Assembly (NCBI RefSeq): GCF_037975245.1
Contig: NC_092564.1
Coordinates: 52,601-116,600, forward strand
Reading direction: 5' to 3'
Length of the DNA stretch: 64,000 nucleotides
From: Apostichopus japonicus
Taxonomy: Eukaryota; Echinodermata; Holothuroidea; Aspidochirotida; Stichopodidae
Under the pieces are notes generated by a model, which saw nothing but the letters and a program-made list of their open reading frames with translations, made no database searches and was not told where the DNA came from. A program made the translations under genes and the position numbers. Of this stretch, positions 13,973 to 26,883 are shown in pieces. The stretch's first letter is position 1. Each line of letters starts with the position of its first letter.

Positions 13973-14430
13973 GCTCCAAAGTAGAAGGGTCGTGATTTTC
14001 CCGTACATAGTAACACTAATTATTATGACTTTTTCGGATTTTTTTCAAACTGACCCCCCTACCACCCCGGAGAAGAGACCCACCTACAGGTTTCATCCTA
14101 TTTTAGAAAGGGGACACCCTAGCGGTGGTACCCCGAAAAGATGGCCGTAATCGGACCACCCCAGTAACCATGGTAACGCTCCAGAGTAGAAGAGTCGGGA
14201 TTTTCCCGTACATAGTAACACTAATTATTATGGCCTTTTCGGTTTTTTTCCAAAATGACCCCCCTACCACCCCGGAGAAGAGACCCACCTACAAGTTTTA
14301 TTCAAATGTGGGAAGGGGACACACTAGCGGTGACAACCTGAAAATATGGGGGAAATCGGACTGATTCCCATAACCATGGTAACGCTCAAAAGTATAAATG
14401 TCGGGATTTCGAAAAAACGTTTATAACTAC

Positions 14431-15941
14431 TACCGGTGAAAAACACCTACTTTGGGGGGGGACCTCAAAAACGTATAGACTATACCCCCTTCCCGAAAAT
14501 TAATGCTACCGTATGAGTTGTCTACACGTAGCTACGACTCTTGTCTCCCACATAACCAAAATTCAGCTCCGTCACATACCCTCGGTGGAAAGGAAGGGGT
14601 ACCGAAAAGAGGTACTTTTTTAACTTTTCAAGACAAAAACACCTATTTTTGGCGCAGATAGAAATCATATATACAAAGAGCCTTTTCCGGTCATATAATT
14701 ACACGAAATTGATGTATGACAATGACGAGGGTGTCTTCTACTACACGTCAAAATTTCATTTCGATGGGTACTTCAGAGAGGACAGGAGGGGGGGTTGACA
14801 AGAGGGGGTTTTCCAACTTTTGCACGTATGAAGAACACGTATTTCTATCGGGTCCTCTGGGACCCTATATCTCCCGAACGGAAGCAGGTATGGACCTGGG
14901 AGTTGCAGATTTGGACTCCTGGGCATCGATTACCCCCTGTGACGTCATTTTGACCAAATCCATTTTGGGGCAATTTCGGTAAAAACCGTAAGGGGTAACC
15001 CTTATGGTTTTTTTGGGTGAAAATAATTTTTGTCGCAAAGACGGGCAGTGTGTATCTTTTCTGATTGTTCTCGACACGCTGATCACGAATCTGAAGTTAA
15101 TTTTGGAATTGGGTGTTGTGTGGGGGCATGGGGGGCCAAAAACCATTGGGAGGGGGGCACGACCCCAAGTGGGTGTCTCCAAAAAAGAACGAAATACACC
15201 TGTTCTGGTGCTTCTTGGGGTGCTGATGATGAATCTGAGATTATTTTGGCGGTTCGTAGGCGTGGGGAGTGGTGGGGGAATTTAATACCTTCCGGGCGTC
15301 CCATGGCGCACGCTACCGAGAGTTTTTTGCTGACTGTTTGTACTTTTCCTCAAAATGACCCCCCTACCACCCCGGAGAAGTGACAAACCTAAAAGTTTTA
15401 TTCTAATTTTGGAAAGGGGACACCCTAGCGGTGGTACCCTTAAAAGATGGCCGTAATCGGACCACTCCAGTAACCATGGTAACGCTCCAAAGTAGAAGGG
15501 TCGTGATTTTCCCGTACATAGTAACACTAATTATTATGACTTTTTCGGATTTTTTTCAAACTGACCCCCCTACCACCCCGGAGAAGAGACCCACCTACAG
15601 GTTTCATCCTATTTTAGAAAGGGGACACCCTAGCGGTGGTACCCCGAAAAGATGGCCGTAATCGGACCACCCCAGTAACCATGGTAACGCTCCAGAGTAG
15701 AAGAGTCGGGATTTTCCCGTACATAGTAACACTAATTATTATGGCCTTTTCGGTTTTTTTCCAAAATGACCCCCCTACCACCCCGGAGAAGAGACCCACC
15801 TACAAGTTTTATTCAAATGTGGGAAGGGGACACACTAGCGGTGACAACCTGAAAATATGGGGGAAATCGGACTGATTCCCATAACCATGGTAACGCTCAA
15901 AAGTATAAATGTCGGGATTTCGAAAAAACGTTTATAACTAC
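14431..15941. repeat. Satellite unit 2 (three sub-monomers)
   Basis: This is an almost exact copy of unit 1, with a small difference near 14552 (cataacc instead of catagct). That variant also appears in units 7 and 8, so sequence patches are shared across the array. Confidence 0.9.
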
Positions 15942-17657
15942 TACCGGTGAAAAACACCTACTTTGGGGGGGGACCTCAAAAACGTATAGACTATACCCCC
16001 TTCCCGAAAATTAATGCTACCGTATGAGTTGTCTACACGTAGCTACGACTCTTGTCTCCCACATAGCTAAAATTCAGCTCCGTCACATACCCTCGGTGGA
16101 AAGGAAGGGGTACCGAAAAGAGGTACTTTTTTAACTTTTCAAGACAAAAACACCTATTTTTGGCGCAGATAGAAATCATATATACAAAGAGCCTTTTCCG
16201 GTCATATAATTACACGAAATTGATGTATGACAATGACGAGGGTGTCTTCTACTACACGTCAAAATTTCATTTCGATGGGTACTTCAGAGAGGACAGGAGG
16301 GGGGGTTGACAAGAGGGGGTTTTCCAACTTTTGCACGTATGAAGAACACGTATTTCTATCGGGTCCTCTGGGACCCTATATCTCCCGAACGGAAGCAGGT
16401 ATGGACCTGGGAGTTGCAGATTTGGACTCCTGGGCATCGATTACCCCCTGTGACGTCATTTTGACCAAATCCATTTTGGGGCAATTTCGGTAAAAACCGT
16501 AAGGGGTACCCCTTATGGTTTTTTTGGGTGAAAATAATTTTTGTCGCAAAGACGGGCAGTGTGTATCTTTTCTGATTGTTCTCGACACGCTGATCACGAA
16601 TCTGAAGTTAATTTTGGAATTGGGTGTTGTGTGGGGGCATGGGGGGCCAAAAACCATTGGGAGGGGGGCACGACCCCAAGTGGGTGTCTCCAAAAAAGAA
16701 CGAAATACACCTGTTCTGGTGCTTCTTGGGGTGCTGATGATGAATCTGAGATTATTTTGGCGGTTTGGAGACGTGGGGAGTGGTGGGGGAATTTAATGCC
16801 TTCCGGGCGTTCCATGGCGCACAATACCGAGACTCTTTTTGCTGAATGTTGGTACTTTTTCTCAAAATGCCCCCCTACCACCCCGGAAAAGAGACGCACC
16901 TACAAGTTTCATCATATTTTGGAAAGGGGACACCCTAGCGGTGGTACCCTTAATAGATGGCCGTAATCGGACCACCCCAGTAACCATGGTAACGCTCCAA
17001 AGTAGAAGGGTCGGGATTTTCCAGTACATAGTAACACTAATTATTATGACTTTTTTTCGGATTTTTTCAAAACTAACCCCCCTACCACCCCGGAGAAGAG
17101 ACCCACCTACAAGTTTTATTCAAATGTGGTAAGGGGACACCCTAGCGTTGGTACCCCGAAAAGATGGCCGTAATCGGACCACCCCAGTAACCATGGTAAC
17201 GCTCCAGAGTAGAAGAGTCGGGATTTTCCCGTACATAGTAACACTAATTATTATGACCTATTCGGATTTTTTCCAAACTGACCCCCCTATCACCCGGAGA
17301 AGAGACCCACTCACAAGTTTTATTCAAATGTGGGAAGGGGACACCCTAGCGGTGGTACCCCGAAAAGATGGTCAAAATCGGACCACCCCAGTAACCATGG
17401 TAACGCTCCAGAGTAGAAGAGTCGGGATTTTCCCGTACATAGTAACACTAATTATTATGGCCTTTTCGGTTTTTTTCCAAAATGACCCCCCTACCACCCC
17501 GGAGAAGAGACCCACCTACAAGTTTTATTCAAATGTGGGAAGGGGACACACTAGCGGTGACAACCTGAAAATATGGGGGAAATCGGACTGATTCCCATAA
17601 CCATGGTAACGCTCAAAAGTATAAATGTCGGGATTTCGAAAAAACGTTTATAACTAC
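15942..17657. repeat. Satellite unit 3 (four sub-monomers)
   Basis: This unit is one sub-monomer longer than units 1 and 2. From about 16765 it carries a different variant (tttggagacgtgggg, ending with a TTCC ATGG step), shared with units 4 and 8. It has the perfect-centred GGGGTACCCC hairpin. Confidence 0.9.
16492..16523. repeat. 32-bp inverted repeat able to form a hairpin
   Basis: AAAAACCGTAAGGGG is followed at once by its reverse complement, with a single mismatch (CGT against CAT). The same element is at 18209-18240 and in units 5 and 6. Units 1 and 2 have one altered base at the centre. Unit 7 (23558-23585) is four bases shorter but still palindromic. Unit 8 (25242-25260) has lost most of the left arm. 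Confidence 0.7.
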
Positions 17658-19783
17658 TACCGGTGAAAAACACCTACTTTGGGGGGGGGACCTCAAAAAC
17701 GTATAGACTATACCCCCTTCCCGAAAATTAATGCTACCGTATGAGTTGTCTACACGTAGCTACGACTCTTGTCTCCCACATAGCTAAAATTCAGCTCCGT
17801 CACATACCCTCGGTGGAAAGGAAGGGGTACCGAAAAGAGGTACTTTTTTAACTTTTCAAGACAAAAACACCTATTTTTGGCGCAGATAGAAATCATATAT
17901 ACAAAGAGCCTTTTCCGGTCATATAATTACACGAAATTGATGTATGACAATGACGAGGGTGTCTTCTACTACACGTCAAAATTTCATTTCGATGGGTACT
18001 TCAGAGAGGACAGGAGGGGGGGTTGACAAGAGGGGGTTTTCCAACTTTTGCACGTATGAAGAACACGTATTTCTATCGGGTCTTCTGGGACCCTATATCT
18101 CCCGAACGGAAGCAGGTATGGACCTGGGAGTTGCAGATTTGGACTCCTGGGCATCGATTACCCCCTGTGACGTCATTTTGACCAAATCCATTTTGGGGCA
18201 ATTTCGGTAAAAACCGTAAGGGGTACCCCTTATGGTTTTTTTGGGTGAAAATAATTTTTGTCGCAAAGACGGGCAGTGTGTATCTTTTCTGATTGTTCTC
18301 GACACGCTGATCACGAATCTGAAGTTAATTTTGGAATTGGGTGTTGTGTGGGGGCATGGGGGGCCAAAAACCATTGGGAGGGGGGCACGACCCCAAGTGG
18401 GTGTCTCCAAAAAAGAACGAAATACACCTGTTCTGGTGCTTCTTGGGGTGCTGATGATGAATCTGAGATTATTTTGGCGGTTTGGAGACGTGGGGAGTGG
18501 TGGGGGAATTTAATGCCTTCCGGGCGTTCCATGGCGCACAATACCGAGACTCTTTTTGCTGAATGTTGGTACTTTTTCTCAAAATGCCCCCCTACCACCC
18601 CGGAAAAGAGACGCACCTACAAGTTTCATCATATTTTGGAAAGGGGACACCCTAGCGGTGGTACCCTTAATAGATGGCCGTAATCGGACCACCCCAGTAA
18701 CCATGGTAACGCTCCAAAGTAGAAGGGTCGGGATTTTCCAGTACATAGTAACACTAATTATTATGACTTTTTTTCGGATTTTTTCAAAACTAACCCCCCT
18801 ACCACCCCGGAGAAGAGACCCACCTACAAGTTTTATTCAAATGTGGTAAGGGGACACCCTAGCGTTGGTACCCCGAAAAGATGGCCGTAATCGGACCACC
18901 CCAGTAACCATGGTAACGCTCCAGAGTAGAAGAGTCGGGATTTTCCCGTACATAGTAACACTAATTATTATGACCTATTCGGATTTTTTCCAAACTGACC
19001 CCCCTATCACCCGGAGAAGAGACCCACTCACAAGTTTTATTCAAATGTGGGAAGGGGACACCCTAGCGGTGGTACCCCGAAAAGATGGTCAAAATCGGAC
19101 CACCCCAGTAACCATGGTAACGCTCCAGAGTAGAAGAGTCGGGATTTTCCCGTACATAGTAACACTAATTATTATGACCTATTCGGATTTTTTCCAAACT
19201 GACCCCCCTATCACCCGGAGAAGAGACCCACTCACAAGTTTTATTCAAATGTGGGAAGGGGACACCCTAGCGGTGGTACCCTTAAAAGATGGCCGTAATC
19301 GGACCACTCCAGTAACCATGGTAACGCTCCAAAGTAGAAGGGTCGTGATTTTCCCGTACATAGTAACACTAATTATTATGACTTTTTCGGATTTTTTTCA
19401 AACTGACCCCCCTACCACCCCGGAGAAGAGACCCACCTACAGGTTTCATCCTATTTTAGAAAGGGGACACCCTAGCGGTGGTACCCCGAAAAGATGGCCG
19501 TAATCGGACCACCCCAGTAACCATGGTAACGCTCCAGAGTAGAAGAGTCGGGATTTTCCCGTACATAGTAACACTAATTATTATGGCCTTTTCGGTTTTT
19601 TTCCAAAATGACCCCCCTACCACCCCGGAGAAGAGACCCACCTACAAGTTTTATTCAAATGTGGGAAGGGGACACACTAGCGGTGACAACCTGAAAATAT
19701 GGGGGAAATCGGACTGATTCCCATAACCATGGTAACGCTCAAAAGTATAAATGTCGGGATTTCGAAAAAACGTTTATAACTAC
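17658..19783. repeat. Satellite unit 4 (six sub-monomers, longest)
   Basis: The longest unit, at 2126 bp. Its first 1.4 kb matches unit 3 almost base for base. Two extra sub-monomers (about 19090-19490) make up the difference. One of them repeats its neighbour nearly exactly, a sign of recent local duplication. Confidence 0.9.
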
Positions 19784-21294
19784 TACCGGTGAAAAACACC
19801 TACTTTGGGGGGGGGACCTCAAAAACGTATAGACTATACCCCCTTCCCGAAAATTAATGCTACCGTATGAGTTGTCTACACGTAGCTACGACTCTTGTCT
19901 CCCACATAGCTAAAATTCAGCTCCATCACATACCCTCGGTGGAAAGGAAGGGGTACCGAAAAGAGGTACTTTTTTAACTTTTCAAGACAAAAACACCTAT
20001 TTTTGGCGCAGATAGAAATAATATATACAAAGAGCCTTTTCCGGTCATATAATTACACGAAATTGATGTATGACAATGACGAGGGTGTCTTCTACTACAC
20101 GTCAAAATTTCATTTCGATGGGTACTTCAGAGAGGACAGGAGGGGGGGTTGACAAGAGGGGGTTTTCCAACTTTTGCACGTATGAAGAACACGTATTTCT
20201 ATCGGGTCCTCTGGGACCCTATATCTCCCGAACGGAAGCAGGTATGGACCTGGGAGTTGCAGATTTGGACTCCTGGGCATCGATTACCCCCTGTGACGTC
20301 ATTTTGACCAAATCCATTTTGGGGCAATTTCGGTAAAAACCGTAAGGGGTACCCCTTATGGTTTTTTGGGGTGAAAATAATTTTTGTCGCAAAGACGGGC
20401 AGTGTGTATCTTTTCTGATTGTTCTCGACACGCTGATCACGAATCTGAAGTTAATTTTGGAATTGGGTGTTGTGTGGGGCCATGGGGGGCCAAAAACCAT
20501 TGGGAGGGGGGCACGACCCCAAGTGGGTGTCTCCAAAAAAGAACGAAATACACCTGTTCTGGTGCTTCTTGGGGTGCTGATGATGAATCTGAGATTATTT
20601 TGGCGGTTCGTAGGCGTGGGGAGTGGTGGGGGAATTTAATACCTTCCGGGCGTCCCATGGCGCACGCTACCGAGAGTTTTTTGCTGACTGTTTGTACTTT
20701 TCCTCAAAATGACCCCCCTACCACCCCGGAGAAGTGACAAACCTAAAAGTTTTATTCTAATTTTGGAAAGGGGACACCCTAGCGGTGGTACCCTTAAAAG
20801 ATGGCCGTAATCGGACCACTCCAGTAACCATGGTAACGCTCCAAAGTAGAAGGGTCGTGATTTTCCCGTACATAGTAACACTAATTATTATGACTTTTTC
20901 GGATTTTTTTCAAACTGACCCCCCTACCACCCGGAGAAGAGACCCACCTACAGGTTTCATCCTATTTTAGAAAGGGGACACCCTAGCGGTGGTACCCCGA
21001 AAAGATGGCCGTAGTCGGACCACCCCAGTAACCATGGTAACGCTCCAGAGTAGAAGAGTCGGGATTTTCTCGTACATAGTAACACTAATTATTATGGCCT
21101 TTTCGGTTTTTTTCCAAAATGACCCCCCTACCACCCCGGAGAAGAGACCCACCTACAAGTTTTATTCAAATGTGGGAAGGGGACACACTAGCGGTGACAA
21201 CCTGAAAATATGGGGGAAATCGGACTGATTCCCATAACCATGGTAACGCTCAAAAGTATAAATGTCGGGATTTCGAAAAAACGTTTATAACTAC
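19784..21294. repeat. Satellite unit 5 (three sub-monomers)
   Basis: This unit returns to the three-monomer form. Variants shared only with units 6 and 7 include ggggccatgggggg in place of gggggcatgggggg and ttttttggggtg after the hairpin. They define a second subfamily. Confidence 0.9.
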
Positions 21295-23009
21295 TACCGG
21301 TGAAAAACACCTACTTTGGGGGGGACCTCAAAAACGTATAGACTATACCCCCTTCCCGAAAATTAATGCTACCGTATGAGTTGTCTACACGTAGCTACGA
21401 CTCTTGTCTCCCACATAGCTAAAATTCAGCTCCGTCACATACCCTCGGTGGAAAGGAAGGGGTACCGAAAAGAGGTACTTTTTTAACTTTTCAAGACAAA
21501 AACACCTATTTTTGGCGCAGATAGAAATTATATATACAAAGAGCCTTTTCCGGTCATATAATTACACGAAATTGATGTATGACAATGACGAGGGTGTCTT
21601 CTACTACACGTCAAAATTTCATTTCGATGGGTACTTCAGAGAGGACAGGAGGGGGGGTTGACAAGAGGGGGTTTTCCAACTTTTGCACGTATGAAGAACA
21701 CGTATTTCTATCGGGTCCTCTGGGACCCTATATCTCCCGAACGGAAGCAGGTATGGACCTGGGAGTTGCAGATTTGGACTCCTGGGCATCGATTACCCCC
21801 TGTGACGTCATTTTGACCAAATCCATTTTGGGGCAATTTCGGTAAAAACCGTAAGGGGTACCCCTTATGGTTTTTTGGGGTGAAAATAATTTTTGTCGCA
21901 AAGACGGGCAGTGTGTATCTTTTCTGATTGTTCTCGACACGCTGATCACGAATCTGAAGTTAATTTTGGAATTGGGTGTTGTGTGGGGCCATGGGGGGCC
22001 AAAAACCATTGGGAGGGGGGCACGACCCCAAGTGGGTGTCTCCAAAAAAGAACGAAATACACCTGTTCTGGTGCTTCTTGGGGTGCTGATGATGAATCTG
22101 AGATTATTTTGGCGGTTCGTAGGCGTGGGGAGTGGTGGGGGAATTTAATACCTTCCGGGCGTCCCATGGCGCACGCTACCGAGAGTTTTTTGCTGACTGT
22201 TTGTACTTTTCCTCAAAATGACCCCCCTACCACCCCGGAGAAGTGACAAACCTAAAAGTTTTATTCTAATTTTGGAAAGGGGACACCCTAGCGGTGGTAC
22301 CCTTAAAAGATGGCCGTAATCGGACCACCCCAGTAACCATGGTAACGCTCCAAAGTAGAAGGGTCGGGATTTTCCCGTACATAGTAACACTAATTATTAT
22401 GACTTTTTTTCGGATTTTTTCAAAACTAACCCCCCTACCACCCCGGAGAAGAGACCCACCTACAAGTTTTATTCAAATGTGGTAAGGGGACAGCCTAGCG
22501 GTGGTACCCCGAAAAGATGGCCGTAATCGGACCACCCCAGTAACCATGGTAACGCTCCAGAGTAGAAGAGTCGGGATTTTCCCGTACATAGTAACACTAA
22601 TTATTATGACCTATTCGGATTTTTTCCAAACTGACCCCCCTATCACCCGGAGAAGAGACCCACTCACAAGTTTTATTCAAATGTGGGAAGGGGACACCCT
22701 AGCGGTGGTACCCCGAAAAGATGGTCAAAATCGGACCACCCCAGTAACCATGGTAACGCTCGAAAGTAGAAGGGTCGTGATTTTCCCGTACATAGTTACA
22801 CTGATTATTTTGACTTTTTCGGATTTTTTCCAAAATGACCCCCCCACCACCCCGGAGGAGGGACGCACCTACAAGGTTATTTTATTTTGGAAAGGGGAAA
22901 CCCTAGCGGTGATAACCTGAAAATATGGGGGAAATCGGACTGATTCCCATAACCATGGTAACGCTCAAAAGTATAAATGTCGGGATTTCGAAAAAACGTT
23001 TATAACTAC
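21295..23009. repeat. Satellite unit 6 (four sub-monomers)
   Basis: Four sub-monomers of mixed subfamily origin. The last (about 22760-22920) has the diverged cccccccaccaccccggaggag form that recurs in unit 7. Confidence 0.9.
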
Positions 23010-24699
23010 TACCGGTGAAAAACACCTACTTTGGGGGGGACCTCAAAAACGTATAGACTATACCCCCTTCCCGAAAATTAATGCTACCGTATGAGTTGTC
23101 TACACGTAGCTGCGACTCTTGTCTCCCACATAACCAAAATTCAGCCCCGTCACATACCCTCGGTGGAAAGGAAGGGGTACCGAAAATAGGTTTTTTTTTT
23201 AACTTTTCAAGACAAAAACACCTATTTTTGGCGCAGATAGAAATCATATATACAAAGAGCCTTTTCCGGTCATATAATTACACGAAATTGATGTATGACA
23301 ATGACGAGGGTGTCTTCTACTACACGTCAAAATTTCATTTTGATGGGTACTTCAGAGAGGACAGGAGGGGGTTGAAAAGAGGGGGTTTTCCAACTTTTGC
23401 ACTTATGAAGAACACGTATTTCTATCGGGTCCTCTGGGACCCTATATCTCCCGAACGGAAGCAGGTATGGACCTGGGAGTTGCAGATTTGGACTCCTGGG
23501 CATCGATTACCCCCTGTGACGTCATTTTGACCAAATCCATTTTGGGGCAATTTCGGTAAAAACCGTAAGGGCCCTTATGGTTTTTTGGGGTGAAAATAAT
23601 TTTTGTCGCAAAGACGGGCAGTGTGTATCTTTTCTGATTGTTCTCGACACGCTGATCACGAATCTGAAGTTAATTTTGGAATTGGGTGTTGTGTGGGGCC
23701 ATGGGGGGCCAAAAACCATTGGGAGGGGGGCACGACCCCAAGTGGGTGTCTCCAAAAAAGAACGAAATACATCTGTTCTGGTGCTTCTTGGGGTGCTGAT
23801 GATGAATCTGAGATTATTTTGGCGGTTCGTAGGCGTGGGGAGTGGTGGGGGAATTTAATACCTTCCGGGCGTCCCATGGCGCACGCTACCGAGAGTTTTT
23901 TGCTGACTGTTTGTACTTTTCCTCAAAATGACCCCCCTACCACCCCGGAGAAGTGACAAACCTCAAAGTTTTATTCTAATTTTGGAAAGGGGACACCCTA
24001 GCGGTGGTACCCTTAAAAGATGGCCGTAATCGGACCACTCCAGTAACCATGGTAACGCTCCAAAGTAGAAGGGTCGTGATTTTCCCGTACATAGTAACAC
24101 TAATTATTATGACTTTTTCGGATTTTTTTCAAACTGACCCCCCTACCACCCCGGAGAAGAGACTCACCTACAGGTTTCATCCTATTTTAGAAAGGGGACA
24201 CCCTAGCGGTGGTACCCCGAAAAGATGGCCGTAGTCGGACCACCCCAGTAACCATGGTAACGCTCCAGAGTAGAAGAGTCGGGATTTTCCCGTACATAGT
24301 AACACTAATTATTATGACCTATTCGGATTTTTTCCAAACTGACCCCCCTATCACCCGGAGAAGAGACCCACTCACAAGTTTTATTCAAATGTGGGAAGGG
24401 GACACCCTAGCGGTGGTACCCCGAAAAGATGGTCAAAATCGGACCACCCAAGTAACCATGGTAACGCTCGAAAGTAGAAGGGTCGTGATTTTCCCGTACA
24501 TAGTTACACTGATTATTTTGACTTTTTCGGATTTTTTCCAAAATGACCCCCCCACCACCCCGGAGGAGGGACGCACCTACAAGTTTATTTTATTTTGGAA
24601 AGGGGAAACCCTAGCGGTGATAACCTGAAAATATGGGGGAAATCGGACTGATTCCCATAACCATGGTAACGCTCAAAAGTATAAATGTCGGGATTTCGA
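23010..24699. repeat. Satellite unit 7 (four sub-monomers, deletions)
   Basis: This unit carries small deletions: the purine tract near 23368 is shorter, and the hairpin centre at 23558-23585 has lost four bases. Its last sub-monomer matches the last one of unit 6. Confidence 0.9.
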
Positions 24700-26596
24700 A
24701 AAAACACCTACTTTGGGGGGGACCTCAAAAACGTATAGACTATACCCCCTTCCCGAAAATTAATGCTACCGTATGAGTTGTCTACACGTAGCTACGACTC
24801 TTGTCTCCCACATAACCAAAATTCAGCCCCGTCACATACCCTCGGTGGAAAGGAAGGGGTACCGAAAATAGGTTTTTTTTTTAACTTTTCAAGACAAAAA
24901 CACCTATTTTGGGCGCAGATAGAAATCATATATACAAAGAGCCTTTTCCGGTCATATAATTACACGAAATTGATGTATGACAATGACGAGGGTGTCTTCT
25001 ACTACACGTCAAAATTTCATTTCGATGGGTACTTCAGAGAGGACAGGAGGGGGGGTTGAAAAGAGGGGGTTTTCCAACTTTTGCACTTATGAAGAACACG
25101 TATTTCTATCGGGTCCTCTGGGACCCTATATCTCCCGAACGGAAGCAGGTATGGACCTGGGAGTTGCAGATTTGGACTCCTGGGCATCGATTACCCCCTG
25201 TGACGTCATTTTGACCAAATCCATTTTGGGGCAATTTCGGTAAAAACCCTTATGGTTTTTTGGGGTGAAAATAATTTTTGTCGCAAAGACGGGCAGTGTG
25301 TATCTTTTCTGATTGTTCTCGACACGCTGATCACGAATCTGAAGTTAATTTTGGAATTGGGTGTTGTGTGGGGGCATGGGGGGCCAAAAACCATTGGGAG
25401 GGGGGCACCACCCCAAGTGGGTGTCTCCATAAACGAACGAAATACACCTGTTCTGGTGCTTCTTGGGGTGCTGATGATGAATCTGAGATTATTTTGGCGG
25501 TTTGGAGACGTGGGGAGTGGTGGGGGAATTTAATGCCTTCCGGGCGTTCCATGGCGCACAATACCGAGACTCTTTTTGCTGAATGTTGGTACTTTTTCTC
25601 AAAATGCCCCCCTACCACCCCGGAAAAGAGACGCACCTGGGAGTTTCATCATATTTTGGAAAGGGGACACCCTAGCGGTGGTACCCTCAAAAGAGGGCCG
25701 TAATCGGACCACCCAGTAACCATGGTAACGCTCAAGAGTAGAAGGGACGGGATTTTCCCGTACATAGTAACACTAAGTAACACTAATTATTATGACCTCT
25801 TCGGATTTTTTCCAAAATGACCCCCCACCACCCCGGAGAAGAGACGCGCACCTACAAGTTTCATCCTATTTCGGCAAGGGGACACCCTAGCGGTGGTACC
25901 CCGAAAAGATGGCCGTAGTCGGACCACCACAGTAACCATGGTAACGCTCCAAAGTAGAAGGGTCGGGATTTTCAAAAACGTATATAGCAAATTATTATGC
26001 CTTTTCAGATTTTGTTTCAAAATGACCCCCTATCACCCAGGAATGAGAAGCACCTACAAGTTTAATCCTATTTTGGAAAGGGGACACCCTAGCGGTGGTA
26101 CCCTGAAAGGATGGCCGTAGTCGGACCACCACAGTAACCATGGTAACGCTCCAAAGTAGAAGGGTCGGGATTTTCAAAAACGTATATAGCAAATTATTAT
26201 GCCTTTTCAGATTTTGTTTCGAAATGACCCCCTATCACCCAGGAATGAGAAGCACCTACAAGTTTAATCCTATTTTGGAAAGGGGACACCCTAGCGGTGG
26301 TACCCTGAAAGGATGGCCGTAATCGGACCACCACAGTAACCATGGTAACGCTCCAAAGTAGAAGGGTCGGGATTTTCCCGTACGTAGTAATACTAATTAT
26401 TATGACCGTTTTAGACTTTTTTTCAAAATTACCCCCCTACCACCCCGGGAAAGAGACGCACCTACAAGTTTCATCCTATTTCGGACAGGTGACACCCTAG
26501 CGGTGGTACCCTGAAAAGATGGGGGAAATCGGACTGACCCAGTAACCATGGTAACGCTCCAAAGTATAAAAGTCGGTATTTTCCCGTACATAGAGT
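24700..26596. repeat. Satellite unit 8, proximal and diverged
   Basis: The proximal edge of the array has lost the TACCGGTGAAA start and most of the hairpin (25242-25260). Its tail holds five sub-monomers that are the most diverged in the array. Two neighbours at about 25960-26310 share a private variant (tatatagcaaattattatgcc), so they arose by a local duplication. Homology ends near 26596. Confidence 0.85.
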
Positions 26597-26883
26597 AATT
26601 TAGTGTTAGGCAGATCGGTTAATGAATTTTAATTAATTAACCGAATATGCAAATGAGCTGAAATTTTTATGACGTCATCAATAGGATGTAACGGAAGGGT
26701 AAAAAAAGTTTGAAGATGCCCCCCCAAGTTTTGCACTGGGGGTGGGGTCCCCAACCCCAAAAATTCACCCCCCTCAAATTTTTACCAAAATGACGCCAAT
26801 TTGTCGAAGGGGTGCAGGGGTATCTAAAAGTATGAATTACGACACCCCCACCCCCGGGGAAGTATTTTTTTTATAATATTTTG
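26597..26883. other. Spacer between satellite and minisatellite
   Basis: AT-rich single-copy sequence with an ATGCAAAT octamer near 26647, a TGACGTCA near 26670 and long C and G runs (26718-26775, 26852-26865). No gene, repeat unit or transposon end was recognised. Confidence 0.6.

Larger units (their letters stand above)
12921..14430. repeat. Satellite unit 1 (three sub-monomers)
   Basis: The first and most distal unit has three 205-bp sub-monomers, with their palindromes at 13959, 14164 and 14370. It is nearly identical to unit 2. Its central hairpin reads GGGGTAACCC rather than GGGGTACCCC. Confidence 0.9.
12921..26596. repeat. Subtelomeric higher-order satellite array, eight units
   Basis: Eight tandem units share a start at TACCGGTGAAAAACACC. 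Start points are 12921, 14431, 15942, 17658, 19784, 21295, 23010 and about 24700 (the last with the first bases deleted). Unit lengths are about 1510, 1511, 1716, 2126, 1511, 1715, 1690 and 1900 bp. The first about 900 bp of each unit is constant. The tail is a series of about 205-bp sub-monomers numbering 3, 3, 4, 6, 3, 4, 4 and 5, which accounts for the length steps. Copies are nearly identical distally and more diverged at the proximal edge, the usual outcome of unequal exchange. Many frames of 60-212 codons are open in the array, but they are repeat artefacts found in several frames and on both strands. Confidence 0.95.

Noticed and set aside
13205-25703. Dozens of open frames of 60-212 codons in the satellite array, repeated in each unit
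   Set aside because: They exist in several overlapping frames and both strands, have no domain signal, and their repetition follows directly from the tandem structure.
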